Positions 35,991-44,085 of a stretch of DNA of 64,000 bases are shown here, piece by piece. A program made the position numbers and the translations under genes. Below the pieces are notes generated by a model that had not been told where the DNA came from, did no database searches, and saw nothing but the letters and a program-made list of their open reading frames with translations. The number at the start of each line of letters is the position of its first letter. The first letter of the stretch is position 1. Source of the DNA: Nonomuraea helvata (GTDB lineage: Bacteria; Actinomycetota; Actinomycetes; Streptosporangiales; Streptosporangiaceae); contig NZ_BAAAXV010000009.1 of assembly GCF_039535785.1 (NCBI RefSeq), positions 2,232,001 to 2,296,000 on the forward strand, read 5' to 3'.

Positions 35991-36262
35991 GCCTCCTGCG
36001 TCGGCCCCGTGAGCATGCTGCTGTGTCTATTGGTTCGCTCCCTGCGCTCGCTCACGGGGCCTCCTGCGTCGGCCCCGTGAGCATGCTGCTGTGTCTATTG
36101 GTTCGCTCCCTGCGCTCGCTCACGGGGCCTCCTGCGTCGGCCCCGTGAGCATGCTGCTGTGTCTATTGGTTCGCTCCCTGCGCTCGCTCACGGGGCCTCC
36201 TGCGTCGGCCCCGTGAGCATGCTGCTGTGTCTATTGGTTCGCTCCCTGCGCTCGCTCACGGG
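35991..36262 (-). repeat. Four 68-bp tandem repeats carrying a ribosome site and start codon
   Basis: Four head-to-tail copies start at 35991, 36059, 36127 and 36195 on the plus strand and appear identical. On the minus strand each unit carries GCAGGAGGCCCC-GTGAGC, i.e. a ribosome site plus GTG. Each GTG opens a 23-codon frame whose TGA overlaps the next unit's GTG (GTGA), and the last one overlaps the true start of the DUF2293 gene. The unit contains TTCGCTCCCTGCG, also found in one copy of the 90-bp dispersed repeat. Confidence 0.95.
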
Positions 36263-36371
36263 TCCAGTCTCCCGCGCCTTTGTCGTGAGATGGCGAGCCT
36301 CGCAGCTTTCCTTTTGGCCTTTGCGGCAAGAACACGTCCGGCCCCTCGAGGATCCGGTCGTGGAGGAAATC

Positions 36372-37175
36372 GTGCGTCTGTTCTGGCCGGCCGTACTCAT
36401 GCTCGCCACCTCGTGTGGCCTCGCTGAGGACGGCACGCAGCCCGTTGTCACGGGTGCGTTCGGCACCAAGCCGGTCGTCGCCATCCCCAAGGGCAAGCCG
36501 AGCCGCACACCGAGCATCACGGTGCTGTCGACGGGCAGCGGCCGGCGTACGCTGCCGGGCGACGTGGTGCTCGCCGACGTGGACATCCGGCGCTGGTCGG
36601 GCAACCGGCCGTACACGAGCACCTATGACGGCCACCAGCCCACCGCGGTGGTCTTCGACGGCAGGCAGGTGGCGGAGACCTGGCGGCAGTCGCTCATGGG
36701 CCGGCCGGCGGGCAGCCGGGTCATGCTGGTCGGCCCGGCGTCGGAAGCGCTCGGGCCGGACGTGCCGCTGACCGGTGTCGCGCCCGGGGACACGCTCGTG
36801 CTGGTCTTCGACATCCTGGGCGGTTACCCGCCCGACGCCCGGCTCGTCGGCCGCACCCTGCCGGCGGTCCCGGCCGATTTCGGGCCGGGTTCGCCGCCCC
36901 GGGTCCTCATCGACGGCTCGGGGGACGAGATCGCGGCCGGCTCGAAGGTGGTGATCCAGTACCTGGAGTCGTCCTGGCCGTCCCGGGCGGTCGTGGACTC
37001 GTCGTACCGGAGGGGCGGGCCCAGCGCGTTCACGCTGAAGGAGGGGGCCGTGCCCGACGGGTGGGTGGAGGCGCTCGTGGGCCGCCGGGTCGGCAGCAGG
37101 GTCGCGGTCTCCGGTTTCGGTGACGAGCCGTCGCTCTACGTGATAGATGTGTTGGACACGTTCACGCACGTGTGA
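36372..37175 (+). CDS. Lipoprotein with two FKBP-like peptidyl-prolyl isomerase domains
   Basis: 267 residues. GTG 36372 follows GGAGGAA. The signal ends in a lipobox (MLATSC). Two FKBP-like modules follow: one around 60-150 (LPGDVVLADV, TAVVFDGRQVAETWRQSLMG, VAPGDTLVLVFDIL) and one around 175-265 (AAGSKVVIQYL, SAFTLKEGAVPDGWVEALVG, SLYVIDVLDTF). FKBP aromatic-pocket residues are only partly kept, so it may be a chaperone rather than an active isomerase. Predicted to help fold exported proteins. A hairpin just after the stop ends the gene. Confidence 0.85.
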   Translation: MRLFWPAVLMLATSCGLAEDGTQPVVTGAFGTKPVVAIPKGKPSRTPSITVLSTGSGRRTLPGDVVLADVDIRRWSGNRPYTSTYDGHQPTAVVFDGRQVAETWRQSLMGRPAGSRVMLVGPASEALGPDVPLTGVAPGDTLVLVFDILGGYPPDARLVGRTLPAVPADFGPGSPPRVLIDGSGDEIAAGSKVVIQYLESSWPSRAVVDSSYRRGGPSAFTLKEGAVPDGWVEALVGRRVGSRVAVSGFGDEPSLYVIDVLDTFTHV

Positions 37176-37209
37176 AGGGGCCGGGTGAATCTGTGTCCAC
37201 CCGGCCCCT
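37176..37209. terminator. Bidirectional hairpin between convergent genes
   Basis: A perfect 12-bp stem (37176-37187 with 37198-37209), 10-nt loop, starting directly at the FKBP-like gene stop codon and ending 17 bp before the M23 peptidase stop on the other strand. Confidence 0.85.
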
Positions 37210-37225
37210 CATCCCGTCTGTCTCG

Positions 37226-38125
37226 TCAGTCGCAGTGTTCGAACCCGCTGTCGTACGTCGAGGAGCCGGCCTTGCCGCCCCACTTGACGCACTTGCCGGA
37301 GGCCGACGCGATGACCGGTCCCGCGTAGTAGCCGTAGCTGCCCGAGTCCGTCTTCCTCGCGCTGCCCTCCACTTCCAGGTAGGCCGTGGTGGCGGTGGCC
37401 GTACCGGCGTTCTTGTACTTGATCGTGGTGACGCAGTTGTTGCCGTTGGAGCTGTTGTAGAGCAGGTAGACGGCGCCGTCGGTGCCGAGCGTGGCCGAGT
37501 CGATCACGTCGTAGCCCGAGCCGCAGACCGACGTCGGGGTGTAGGGGTTGCCGCAGTTCTTGGAGGTCACGGTCTGCTGCGGGTAGCCGAACGTGACGCC
37601 GTTGAAGACGGCCTTCTGGATGTTGTCCGGGTAGTTGGTCCCCAGCCGTACCTCGTAGTGCAGGTGGGGGCTGATGTTGTTGCCCGGTGCGCTCGTGTTG
37701 CCGACCGTGCCGATCTGCTGGCCCTGCGACACCGTCTGGCCCTGGGTGACCGTACGGGTGTTCAGGTGGGCATAGTACGTCGCCCAGCCGTTGCCGTGGT
37801 CGATCTTGACGAGGTTGCCGTAGCGGTTCGTCGAGCCCTGGTGCGCGGAGATCACCACGGTGCCCGCGGCGGCGGCCACCACGGTGTCACCCAGGTCGGC
37901 GTCGGCGGTGCTGCCGCGGTTGAAGTCGATCTCCCATGACTGGTGTGCGCTGCTGTTGCCGGAGTTGCCGGTCCAGCTCTGGTTGCAGGGGAACGGCAGC
38001 TGGAAGTTGGTCGCGAGGATCTGCGCCTGATCCGACCCCGGCACGGGGTCGGCCATGGCGGCGGGGGCGGTACCGAGGCTGAGTGCCAACGCGAGGCACG
38101 CGATCATGGCTCGGCTGAGCTTCAT
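37226..38125 (-). CDS. Secreted M23 family metallopeptidase
   Basis: 299 residues with a Sec signal ending AMADP. The M23 (LytM/lysostaphin) domain has SAHQSWEIDFN (metal His and Asp), GNLVKIDHGNGWATYYAHL, and SPHLHYEV (catalytic and metal His). It is expected to cut peptidoglycan cross-bridges or be an extracellular endopeptidase. The C-terminal 100 residues form an extra domain with four Cys (NCGNPYTPTSVCGSG, NNCVTT, SGKCVKW) possibly binding cell wall. Start ATG 38125 has GGGGGGTG upstream. Confidence 0.92.
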   Translation of the reverse strand: MKLSRAMIACLALALSLGTAPAAMADPVPGSDQAQILATNFQLPFPCNQSWTGNSGNSSAHQSWEIDFNRGSTADADLGDTVVAAAAGTVVISAHQGSTNRYGNLVKIDHGNGWATYYAHLNTRTVTQGQTVSQGQQIGTVGNTSAPGNNISPHLHYEVRLGTNYPDNIQKAVFNGVTFGYPQQTVTSKNCGNPYTPTSVCGSGYDVIDSATLGTDGAVYLLYNSSNGNNCVTTIKYKNAGTATATTAYLEVEGSARKTDSGSYGYYAGPVIASASGKCVKWGGKAGSSTYDSGFEHCD

Positions 38126-38231
38126 GGGGGGTGATCCTTTCCCGTGGGATCTCTGACAACAGAGTCAGGAAAGGGCGCACAAGAATCGTCCAGAACTGAT
38201 ACAGGATCTGCCGGAAGCTCCGCGATCGTGC

Positions 38232-38750
38232 CTAGGGTGTCTCGTCGAGGTCGGCGCGGATCATGCTGTAGAGCACGCCGTCATGCCACCGGCCTGCGCG
38301 GAAGCCGCCGCCGCGCAGGACGCCCTCCCGGGTGAACCCCGCCTTCTCCAGCGCCCGCTGCTCGGCCACGTTGGTGATCTCCGTGCTCGCCTCGATCCTG
38401 TTGGCCGTCGAGTGGTCGAACAGGTAGCGCGCGAGCAGCCGCTGCGCCTCCGTGCCGTGGCCCCGGCCGCGGTGCTCCGGCGCCACGATCAGCCCCATCG
38501 ACCAGTAGTAGCTGGCGCGGTTGGCGACCTGCTTGCTCCACGACACGAGGCCGATGTCGTCGCCGCCGTCCGCGATGATCAGGATGCCGCCGTCGTCGCC
38601 CAGCATTCCGTTGTCCTGCCAGCGTTCGCGCAGGCGGTGGGGGTTCTGGAAGCCGTACCACTGGAACTCTCCCGTGCTGTCGGGGTCGCTCGTGAGCCGG
38701 TACAGGAAGGGCAGATCATCTTCTCCGACTGGACGCAGGCGTATGGTCAT
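38232..38750 (-). CDS. GNAT family N-acetyltransferase
   Basis: 172 residues of the RimJ/RimL-like GNAT fold. Motif A is LIVAPEHRGRGHGTEAQRLLARYLF, binding acetyl-CoA, and NVAEQRALEKAGFTREGVLRG forms motif B. The GLVSWSKQVANRASYYWSMGL strand pair is typical. The acceptor is unknown; such enzymes modify ribosomal protein N-termini, antibiotics or small amines. It overlaps by 4 bp the end of the upstream NERD-kinase gene, so the pair is likely co-transcribed. Confidence 0.9.
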   Translation of the reverse strand: MTIRLRPVGEDDLPFLYRLTSDPDSTGEFQWYGFQNPHRLRERWQDNGMLGDDGGILIIADGGDDIGLVSWSKQVANRASYYWSMGLIVAPEHRGRGHGTEAQRLLARYLFDHSTANRIEASTEITNVAEQRALEKAGFTREGVLRGGGFRAGRWHDGVLYSMIRADLDETP

Positions 38751-40096
38751 GATCGGGACACTAGCCGACGTACCAGGCGTTTGAGGCGGGACTCCTGGAG
38801 CGCCGCATTTCCCTCAAGAGCGTCGAGGGCCTCGGCGGCGGTCGGGCGCCTGGCCGGGGAGTGGTCGAGCATCCTGCGTACGACCTCGGGCACGTCGGGA
38901 CCGTGGGCGTCGGGGCCGTCCGGGAGCCGGCCGGTGAGCAGGTGATAGGCGACGGCGCCGGCCGCGTAGACGTCGGAGGCGGTCGTCATCCGGTCGGGCC
39001 GCTCCTGGCACTCGGGCGCCACGTAATGGGCGTCGAGCACGTTGCCCAGCTCGTGGGCGACGGTGTAGTTACGCGGCCCCGGCTTGGCGTAGTCGAACCC
39101 GGTCAGCACCGCGTGCCCCTCGTCCGTGACCAGCACGGAGGCCGGGGTCAGCGCGCGGTGGACGACGCCGTTGGCATGGGCGTGCGCGAGCCCGCGCAGC
39201 AGGTCCTGGATCACACTCAGCCGGGCGCCCCTGCCGAGCGACAGGTGCAGCGCCTCGCCGTGCACGTCGTCCAGCACCAGCACGAACCGGCTCTCGTCGT
39301 CGATCGCGAAGAAGTCGCGCGAGCGCACCACGCACGGATGCGGGGGGATCCTGGCCAGCGTCTGGTACGCGTTGGCGATGCGCTGCCGCTCGGCCGCCCG
39401 CGCCTCGCTGTCGGCCAGCGGGTCGGCCTGGTAGACCCGTAGCAGCACGGTCTCGCTGCCCGGCAGCGTCACGTTGAAGGCGCGATATTCGGTGACCTTG
39501 GTGTCGCCGCCGAGCTGCTCCTCGACCTCCCAGTTGCCGAACCTCGGCGGCGCGGTGCTGCGGCGTACCGTCTGGTTGAGCGCGTCGAGAATCGCGGTGC
39601 GGTACGGCTTCGCGTCGGGGCTGCACCCGCGCCTGATCCTGGAGACGTCGCTCAGGGTGGTGAGCAGCCCCGGCAGGTCGGTGACGTTGACCGCGTCGCG
39701 TCCCGCGGGATCGACCAGCTCGGCGTCGGGCGAGGTGAGCACGACCAGGCAGTCGACGTAGACCCGCTCCAGCTGGGTGGCCTTGGACACCAGCAGGCCC
39801 TTCAGCGCCTTGGCGGTGCCGCGCAGCTTGGCCACGGGAGAGCCGAACGCCTCCCTGCGCGGCGGGAACCAGCGCGTGCCCGACACCTCGATGCGGCCCC
39901 TGGTGCCCTTGACGTCGACGACCACGAGCGAGTGGCCGGTCAGCACGATCAGGTCCACCTCGAAGACGTCGTGGCCGCGCTGGACCTCGACGTTGTGCAG
40001 CAGCAGCCAGTCGGCGGGCGCGTGGTCGCGCAGATAGGCGATCACCCTCCGCTCGGCGTCGTTGACCGGATGTCCCCCGCCGACGATCTCTGCCAT
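38747..40096 (-). CDS. NERD nuclease-like domain fused to a pseudokinase
   Basis: 449 residues. The N-terminus (about 10-120) is a NERD domain of the PD-(D/E)xK type: VFEVDLIVLTGHSLVVVDVKGTRG keeps D48 and the D61-V-K63 pair. Residues about 185-445 are a Hanks-type kinase fold, but the catalytic loop reads HRALTPAS at 313-320 instead of HRDLKPxN and the N-lobe Lys is replaced in TVLLRVYQ, so it should be catalytically dead. FDYAK (DFG equivalent), APE and SDVYAAGAV remain. ATG 40096 has GGAAGGA upstream. Similar NERD-kinase fusions occur in phage-defence PglW, but no defence partner is visible. Confidence 0.82.
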   Translation of the reverse strand: MAEIVGGGHPVNDAERRVIAYLRDHAPADWLLLHNVEVQRGHDVFEVDLIVLTGHSLVVVDVKGTRGRIEVSGTRWFPPRREAFGSPVAKLRGTAKALKGLLVSKATQLERVYVDCLVVLTSPDAELVDPAGRDAVNVTDLPGLLTTLSDVSRIRRGCSPDAKPYRTAILDALNQTVRRSTAPPRFGNWEVEEQLGGDTKVTEYRAFNVTLPGSETVLLRVYQADPLADSEARAAERQRIANAYQTLARIPPHPCVVRSRDFFAIDDESRFVLVLDDVHGEALHLSLGRGARLSVIQDLLRGLAHAHANGVVHRALTPASVLVTDEGHAVLTGFDYAKPGPRNYTVAHELGNVLDAHYVAPECQERPDRMTTASDVYAAGAVAYHLLTGRLPDGPDAHGPDVPEVVRRMLDHSPARRPTAAEALDALEGNAALQESRLKRLVRRLVSRS

Positions 40097-40542
40097 GAGG
40101 TCATCCTTCCACGATTGTGTCAGCGGGCCGTCGCGAGGATGACGCCGGAGCCGTGGGGGGCTCCAGCGCTCACCAGCCACGCGAGCCCCACCGCCGCCCC
40201 CGTCCCGTGCTCCAGCACGCGCCCGCCCGGCGGCGTAAGAGAAGTTCTCCATTTTCGGTTGATCATTTGCTAAACAGCGGTGAACGGCTGCCCCATCGCG
40301 CGTGCGGTCGGTAAAAATAAAGCTCGTTCGCCGGACTGTTTCCGTTGTGTGTGCCCCGCGCATGGTTGACGAGCGCGAAAACCGAGTGCCAAGAAATCGA
40401 GGCACCTCCTTGACCTCCACGAGGGCTTTATGAGTTGCGATTCAGGCGGCCTCCCGCGATTGTTATTTCCGGCACCTCACAGCCCTGCAGAAACGACTAT
40501 GGCGCTGGATGTTTCCGCGCCGATCCATGGAGGAAAGCACAC
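40097..40542. other. Intergenic region between divergent genes
   Basis: About 445 bp between the NERD-pseudokinase and the small secreted-protein gene. The middle is AT-richer than the rest of the window, as expected for promoters. I see no gene, RNA or clear operator in it. Confidence 0.4.
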
Positions 40543-40830
40543 ATGATCCGTCGCATTCTGGCCGGTGCAGCAATCGCCGCCGCCGCTCTTGGCTTCTCCG
40601 CCACCGCGGCCTCCGCCGACGTCGGTCCCAACCCGCAGACCAGCGGATGGACCCTCCTGAGCCAGCTCACCGCTGCCGAGGACCTGACCGCGCTGAACAA
40701 CATCCTGAACGACTCCGCCAAGGACGTCCACGTCCTCCCCGTGTCCGTGCCGGTGTCCGTGAGCGACCTCGACGCCCCTGTCCTGGCCGTCCCGGTCATG
40801 AGCCACGTGGCCCCGGTCGACACCGACTGA
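40543..40830 (+). CDS. Small secreted hypothetical protein
   Basis: 95 residues with a typical Sec signal (MIRRILAGAAIAAAALGFSATAASA) cleaved near residue 25. The roughly 70-residue mature part is acidic and Val/Pro/Asp-rich, without Cys, ending VPVMSHVAPVDTD. It does not match chaplins, rodlins or SapB. A very good GGAGGAAAG ribosome site suggests high expression. The function is unknown; a surface or spore-coat component is conceivable. Confidence 0.75.
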   Translation: MIRRILAGAAIAAAALGFSATAASADVGPNPQTSGWTLLSQLTAAEDLTALNNILNDSAKDVHVLPVSVPVSVSDLDAPVLAVPVMSHVAPVDTD

Positions 40831-40899
40831 AGGCTCCTCACGTGGCGTAGGCAGGAAGCCGATCGCGGCTCCCGTGTGAGGGGCTGCCCGGCCAAAGGT

Positions 40900-41200
40900 C
40901 GTCTTCCTGGTAGTTGAGGTGAACCAGAAGAACGGGCCGTGGACGTTCGCGAGGCCACGGCACGGGCTTGGTGCGCACTGAGCTATCCGCGCCCCGTGGC
41001 CCGGGTCGATCACTGCAGGATCACCTGGGCCCGGGGCCGTGGCCGTTCACGGCCGTCGTAGAAGACCAGATCCCCCGGCCCCCCGGTACTACTTCCTCCT
41101 CGGACATCCGGCTCCCCGACCACCCCAAACGTATTCTCTCCCCCAATCCTCCGGCCATGGCCCCATGAATATGGGATGCCGGCCATCTCGATCGCGGCAC
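40900..41200 (-). pseudogene. Relic of an NlpC/P60 cell-wall hydrolase
   Basis: On the minus strand a frame up to 41198 reads AAIEMAGIPYSWGHG, then GEPDVRG and GPGDLVFYDGR, matching segments that flank the active site in actinobacterial NlpC/P60 proteins. The FDCSGL catalytic block is missing, a stop follows at 41010, and the apparent continuation VIDPGHGARIAQ is in another frame. Third codon positions are poor in G/C compared with real genes here. I read this as a decayed gene with an internal deletion and a frameshift; the call rests on short motifs. Confidence 0.45.
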
Positions 41201-41531
41201 GCGGGCGCCGCCATGGTTCCCCATTCTTATGGAGTTTTCGGCGTTCCCCGTCGAACTCGCGCGCCCGGCGGCTTGAGGCCGTTTCCCGAATATCCGGCTC
41301 GTCGAGGGCGGGCGGCTGCCCCGCGCGACGGCCCGGCTCCGTAGCCCCGCTCCTGGCCGGCCGTACGCCCACCGCACCAGCGCCCGGAGCCCATGCCCGG
41401 CCCTTCATAATTTCCCCGTAATTCGGTCATTTTCCGGCGAAAATTACATAGTGAAACATACTTCGTGTAACCTGGTGAATCGTCAGAGCAGGAGCTACGA
41501 CCCCCAGAGCGTGTGTGTTGGGGGGTGCGAC

Positions 41532-41876
41532 GTGAGCGGCGCCGAAGACCGGCTGCTCTATCAGGATCGGCAGCTGAAGATTACGGTATGCGCGGCTCCC
41601 GGGCCGCCGTCCGTGGCGCTGATCGGGGAGATCGACGCCTCCAACAGCCCTGCGGTGGCCGGCGCCCTGGCGAGTTGCCGCCAGGGCGCGTACATCGTCG
41701 TCGACATCGGCAAGCTGAGCTTCATTGACGTCTCGGGTCTGCGCGTGCTCGTCATGCCCACGCTCCCGCCCTCACAGCGGTGGATCCGCCTGCACAACGT
41801 CACGCCCCACCAGCGCCGGCTGCTGCGCATGATGGGCTGGTACTACGAGCCCCGCGCCCATCACCTGCCCGCGTAG
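41532..41876 (+). CDS. STAS-domain anti-sigma factor antagonist
   Basis: About 114 residues of the SpoIIAA/BldG type. The core ITVCAAPGPPSVALIGEIDASNSPAVAGAL and DIGKLSFIDVSGLRVLV holds the phosphorylatable Ser in DVSGL. It should bind an anti-sigma kinase and release a sigma factor; an RsbW-type ATPase is encoded 8 kb away at 50111, though pairing is only a possibility. GTG 41532 follows a G-rich site; a GTG at 41511 is an alternative. The 3' end overlaps the convergent geosmin synthase gene by 105 bp. Confidence 0.85.
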   Translation: MSGAEDRLLYQDRQLKITVCAAPGPPSVALIGEIDASNSPAVAGALASCRQGAYIVVDIGKLSFIDVSGLRVLVMPTLPPSQRWIRLHNVTPHQRRLLRMMGWYYEPRAHHLPA

Positions 41877-44015
41877 CGAGCAGGCCGCCGAGGTGCCGAG
41901 GCCGGTCGGGCCGCCCAGCCGGAACTGCGGCGGCCGGTTGTGGCGGCGCAGCGACTCCTCGTCGTACCTGGAGCAGTGCCGGTGCCAGTTGAGTATCCCG
42001 CTCACCCAGTCGCGCAGCCCGTCCACGAACGCGTCGAGGTCCCGCCGGGCGTCCGCGTCGAGGCCGAGGTCGTCGCACACGAGCGGCAGCTCGTGCTCGA
42101 CGATGTGCTCGAACTGCCGCATCCGCGAGGTCAGCAGGTCGTTGACGATGCCGAGAGCCGTCGGGTAGTCGCAGTCGAAGAAGTTCTGCACCACCAGCAC
42201 GCCGTTGTGCAGGTTCCCCTCGAACTCGAGCTCCCTCTGGTAGGAGAAGATGTCGTTGATCAACGTCCCGCAGTCGGCGACGGCGCTCTCCAGCGCCCGC
42301 ATCGGCCCGCTCTCGCGCACCTCGACGGAGATCCTTCTGCCGTGCCGCAGCCGAGCCAGGCTCATCGTCAGCTCGGCGCCGGAGGTCAGGCGGCGCATCT
42401 CGATGTAGTCCACGGGATCGGGGATGTGGTTGCCGAGCTGGTTGGCCAGCTCCCACAGCCAGCTCGTGCAGGTGCGCTCGATCAGTGCGCGGAGCTCGCG
42501 GCGATCTTCGAACGGCATCGGACCCACGGTACGCGCCCAGACATCGGCCAGTGCCCGCTCCAGCGGGCTCGCCGGCGGCGGAGCGGGGGTGCCGTCCAGC
42601 GGCATGAACGCCGAGAACCGCTCCACCGTGATCCTGGCCGCCATGAGGTTGCGGGACCGGCCGTAGACGGCCGGGAAGTAGTCGTCCGCGTACGTTCCCC
42701 AGGCCATCCAGTACGACGCCAGATCCAGCTCCTCAGGGGTGCCGTCGGGATGGAGGCCGGCGGCGCACAAAGGCAGGTCGATGTCGATCAGCTGCTGCTC
42801 GTCCCACAGGCCCGAGTCGAGAAGTCCCATCTCTCCGCACCAGGCCACGGTGTGCCGCCGGGCGGCGTCGAGATGGGGCGACAGCCTGACCTGGAACGGC
42901 ATGTACAGGTCAGGGATCCGCGATGGACCCACCCGCTGGTGCGGCACGTGTGTGAAGGTGCGCAGCCGCTTGGCCCCCAGCAGGTCGACGATCGACGACA
43001 TGCCCAGCGGCCTGGCGGGGGCGGCCCGCTTGTTCATGTACCGGCTGGAGCGCAGGTGCCACTCGTGCCCGCCCGACTGCCAGTCCTGCAGCCCCTTGAC
43101 GTAGGCGAGCACCCCGGCCGCGCTGACCGGATCGACCCCGTACTCCGCGAACAGCGGGCCCAGCTCGGTGAGCGCCGTGTGCTCGAACTGCTGCATCCGT
43201 GAGGTCAGCAGGTCGTTGACGGCGTCGGCGGCCTCCTGCGTGCCGCAGGCGAGGAACGTCTCCAGCACCAGCACGCCGTTGCTCAGCTCGCCCTCGTCCC
43301 CGACCTCCCGCTCGTACGAGAACAGGTCGTTACGCAGGTGCACCGCGTCCGCGAAGGAGTCCTTCAGCACCCGCATCGGACGCGTCCCCGCGAGCCGCGC
43401 GGGCACCTCCGCCCCGACCGCGTGCTCGACGAGCCCGGCCGACCAGGGCGCCCCGCCGACCTTGCGGCGCATCTCGATGTACTCCACCGGGTTGGCCACC
43501 CGCCCCCGGTTGATGTTGGCCAGCTCCCAGAGCGACTCATTCAGCAGGTTGCGGGTGCTCTCGGCGAAGCGCGCCCGCCAGTCCGCGGACCTGCTCGGCA
43601 CCGTACGCATCCACAGATCGGCCAGGCCGGCCTCGACCGGGTTGGCGGGCTCGGGCATGGTCAGGTCATCGCCCATCGGCATGAAACGGGGGATCCGGTC
43701 GAGGTACGCCTTGCCGCCCCGCAGGTCGCCGGAGCGCTTGAACACCTCGAGGAAATGGTCGTCGAAGAAGAAGACCCACACGTACCAGTCGGTGATCAGG
43801 CAGAGCTCGGCGCCGTCGCAGTCGGGATGGGTGTAGGCGCACATCAGCGGATAGTCGTGGGCGTCCAGGTCGGCCTCCTCCCACACGCCGGGGTCGTCGA
43901 GCATGCCCATGTCGCGCGCCCACCGCTTGGAGTGCACGCGAGCCTCTTCGAGATGCGGGTTCAGCCGCGCCGGGTACGGCAGGTAGAAGTCCGGCAGTTC
44001 GAACGGCTGGCTCAT
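41772..44015 (-). CDS. geoA: Germacradienol/geosmin synthase, tandem terpene cyclase
   Basis: 747 residues, two class I terpene synthase domains. The N-terminal domain has DDHFLE (85-90) and NDLFSYERE (229-237), which match the germacradienol synthase half of S. coelicolor geosmin synthase (N229 even has the same number). The C-terminal domain, which makes geosmin, has DDYFP (444-448) and NDIFSYQRE (587-595). Substrate is farnesyl diphosphate plus Mg2+. The protein is about 20 residues longer than the known enzyme; the last 35 codons overlap the STAS gene. AAGGAG precedes ATG 44015. It is last in the polyprenyl synthase-ispH-encapsulin operon. Confidence 0.95.
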   Translation of the reverse strand: MSQPFELPDFYLPYPARLNPHLEEARVHSKRWARDMGMLDDPGVWEEADLDAHDYPLMCAYTHPDCDGAELCLITDWYVWVFFFDDHFLEVFKRSGDLRGGKAYLDRIPRFMPMGDDLTMPEPANPVEAGLADLWMRTVPSRSADWRARFAESTRNLLNESLWELANINRGRVANPVEYIEMRRKVGGAPWSAGLVEHAVGAEVPARLAGTRPMRVLKDSFADAVHLRNDLFSYEREVGDEGELSNGVLVLETFLACGTQEAADAVNDLLTSRMQQFEHTALTELGPLFAEYGVDPVSAAGVLAYVKGLQDWQSGGHEWHLRSSRYMNKRAAPARPLGMSSIVDLLGAKRLRTFTHVPHQRVGPSRIPDLYMPFQVRLSPHLDAARRHTVAWCGEMGLLDSGLWDEQQLIDIDLPLCAAGLHPDGTPEELDLASYWMAWGTYADDYFPAVYGRSRNLMAARITVERFSAFMPLDGTPAPPPASPLERALADVWARTVGPMPFEDRRELRALIERTCTSWLWELANQLGNHIPDPVDYIEMRRLTSGAELTMSLARLRHGRRISVEVRESGPMRALESAVADCGTLINDIFSYQRELEFEGNLHNGVLVVQNFFDCDYPTALGIVNDLLTSRMRQFEHIVEHELPLVCDDLGLDADARRDLDAFVDGLRDWVSGILNWHRHCSRYDEESLRRHNRPPQFRLGGPTGLGTSAACSLRGQVMGAGLVVPAHHAQQPALVGRDVVQADPPL

Positions 44016-44085
44016 GGTCGCTCCTTCGCAGTGCGCGGGCCGGCACCCTGCATGTGGTGCCGGCCTCCGGCGTCCGGTCCCTCGG

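Noticed and set aside
35991..36262. CRISPR array
   Set aside because: Repeats are contiguous 68-bp units with no variable spacers, and no cas genes are near.
38747..40096. PglW of a BREX/Pgl phage-defence system
   Set aside because: No pglX methyltransferase, pglZ, brxC or other defence gene is visible; only the domain combination is shared.
41010..41408. Intact minus-strand gene upstream of the STAS gene
   Set aside because: The catalytic block expected from its NlpC/P60-like segments is missing and codon usage is poor; treated as a relic.
41772..44015. 2-methylisoborneol synthase as the terpene cyclase
   Set aside because: The enzyme has two tandem domains with DDHFLE/NDLFSYERE and DDYFP/NDIFSYQRE, fitting geosmin synthase, and no GPP methyltransferase gene is present.
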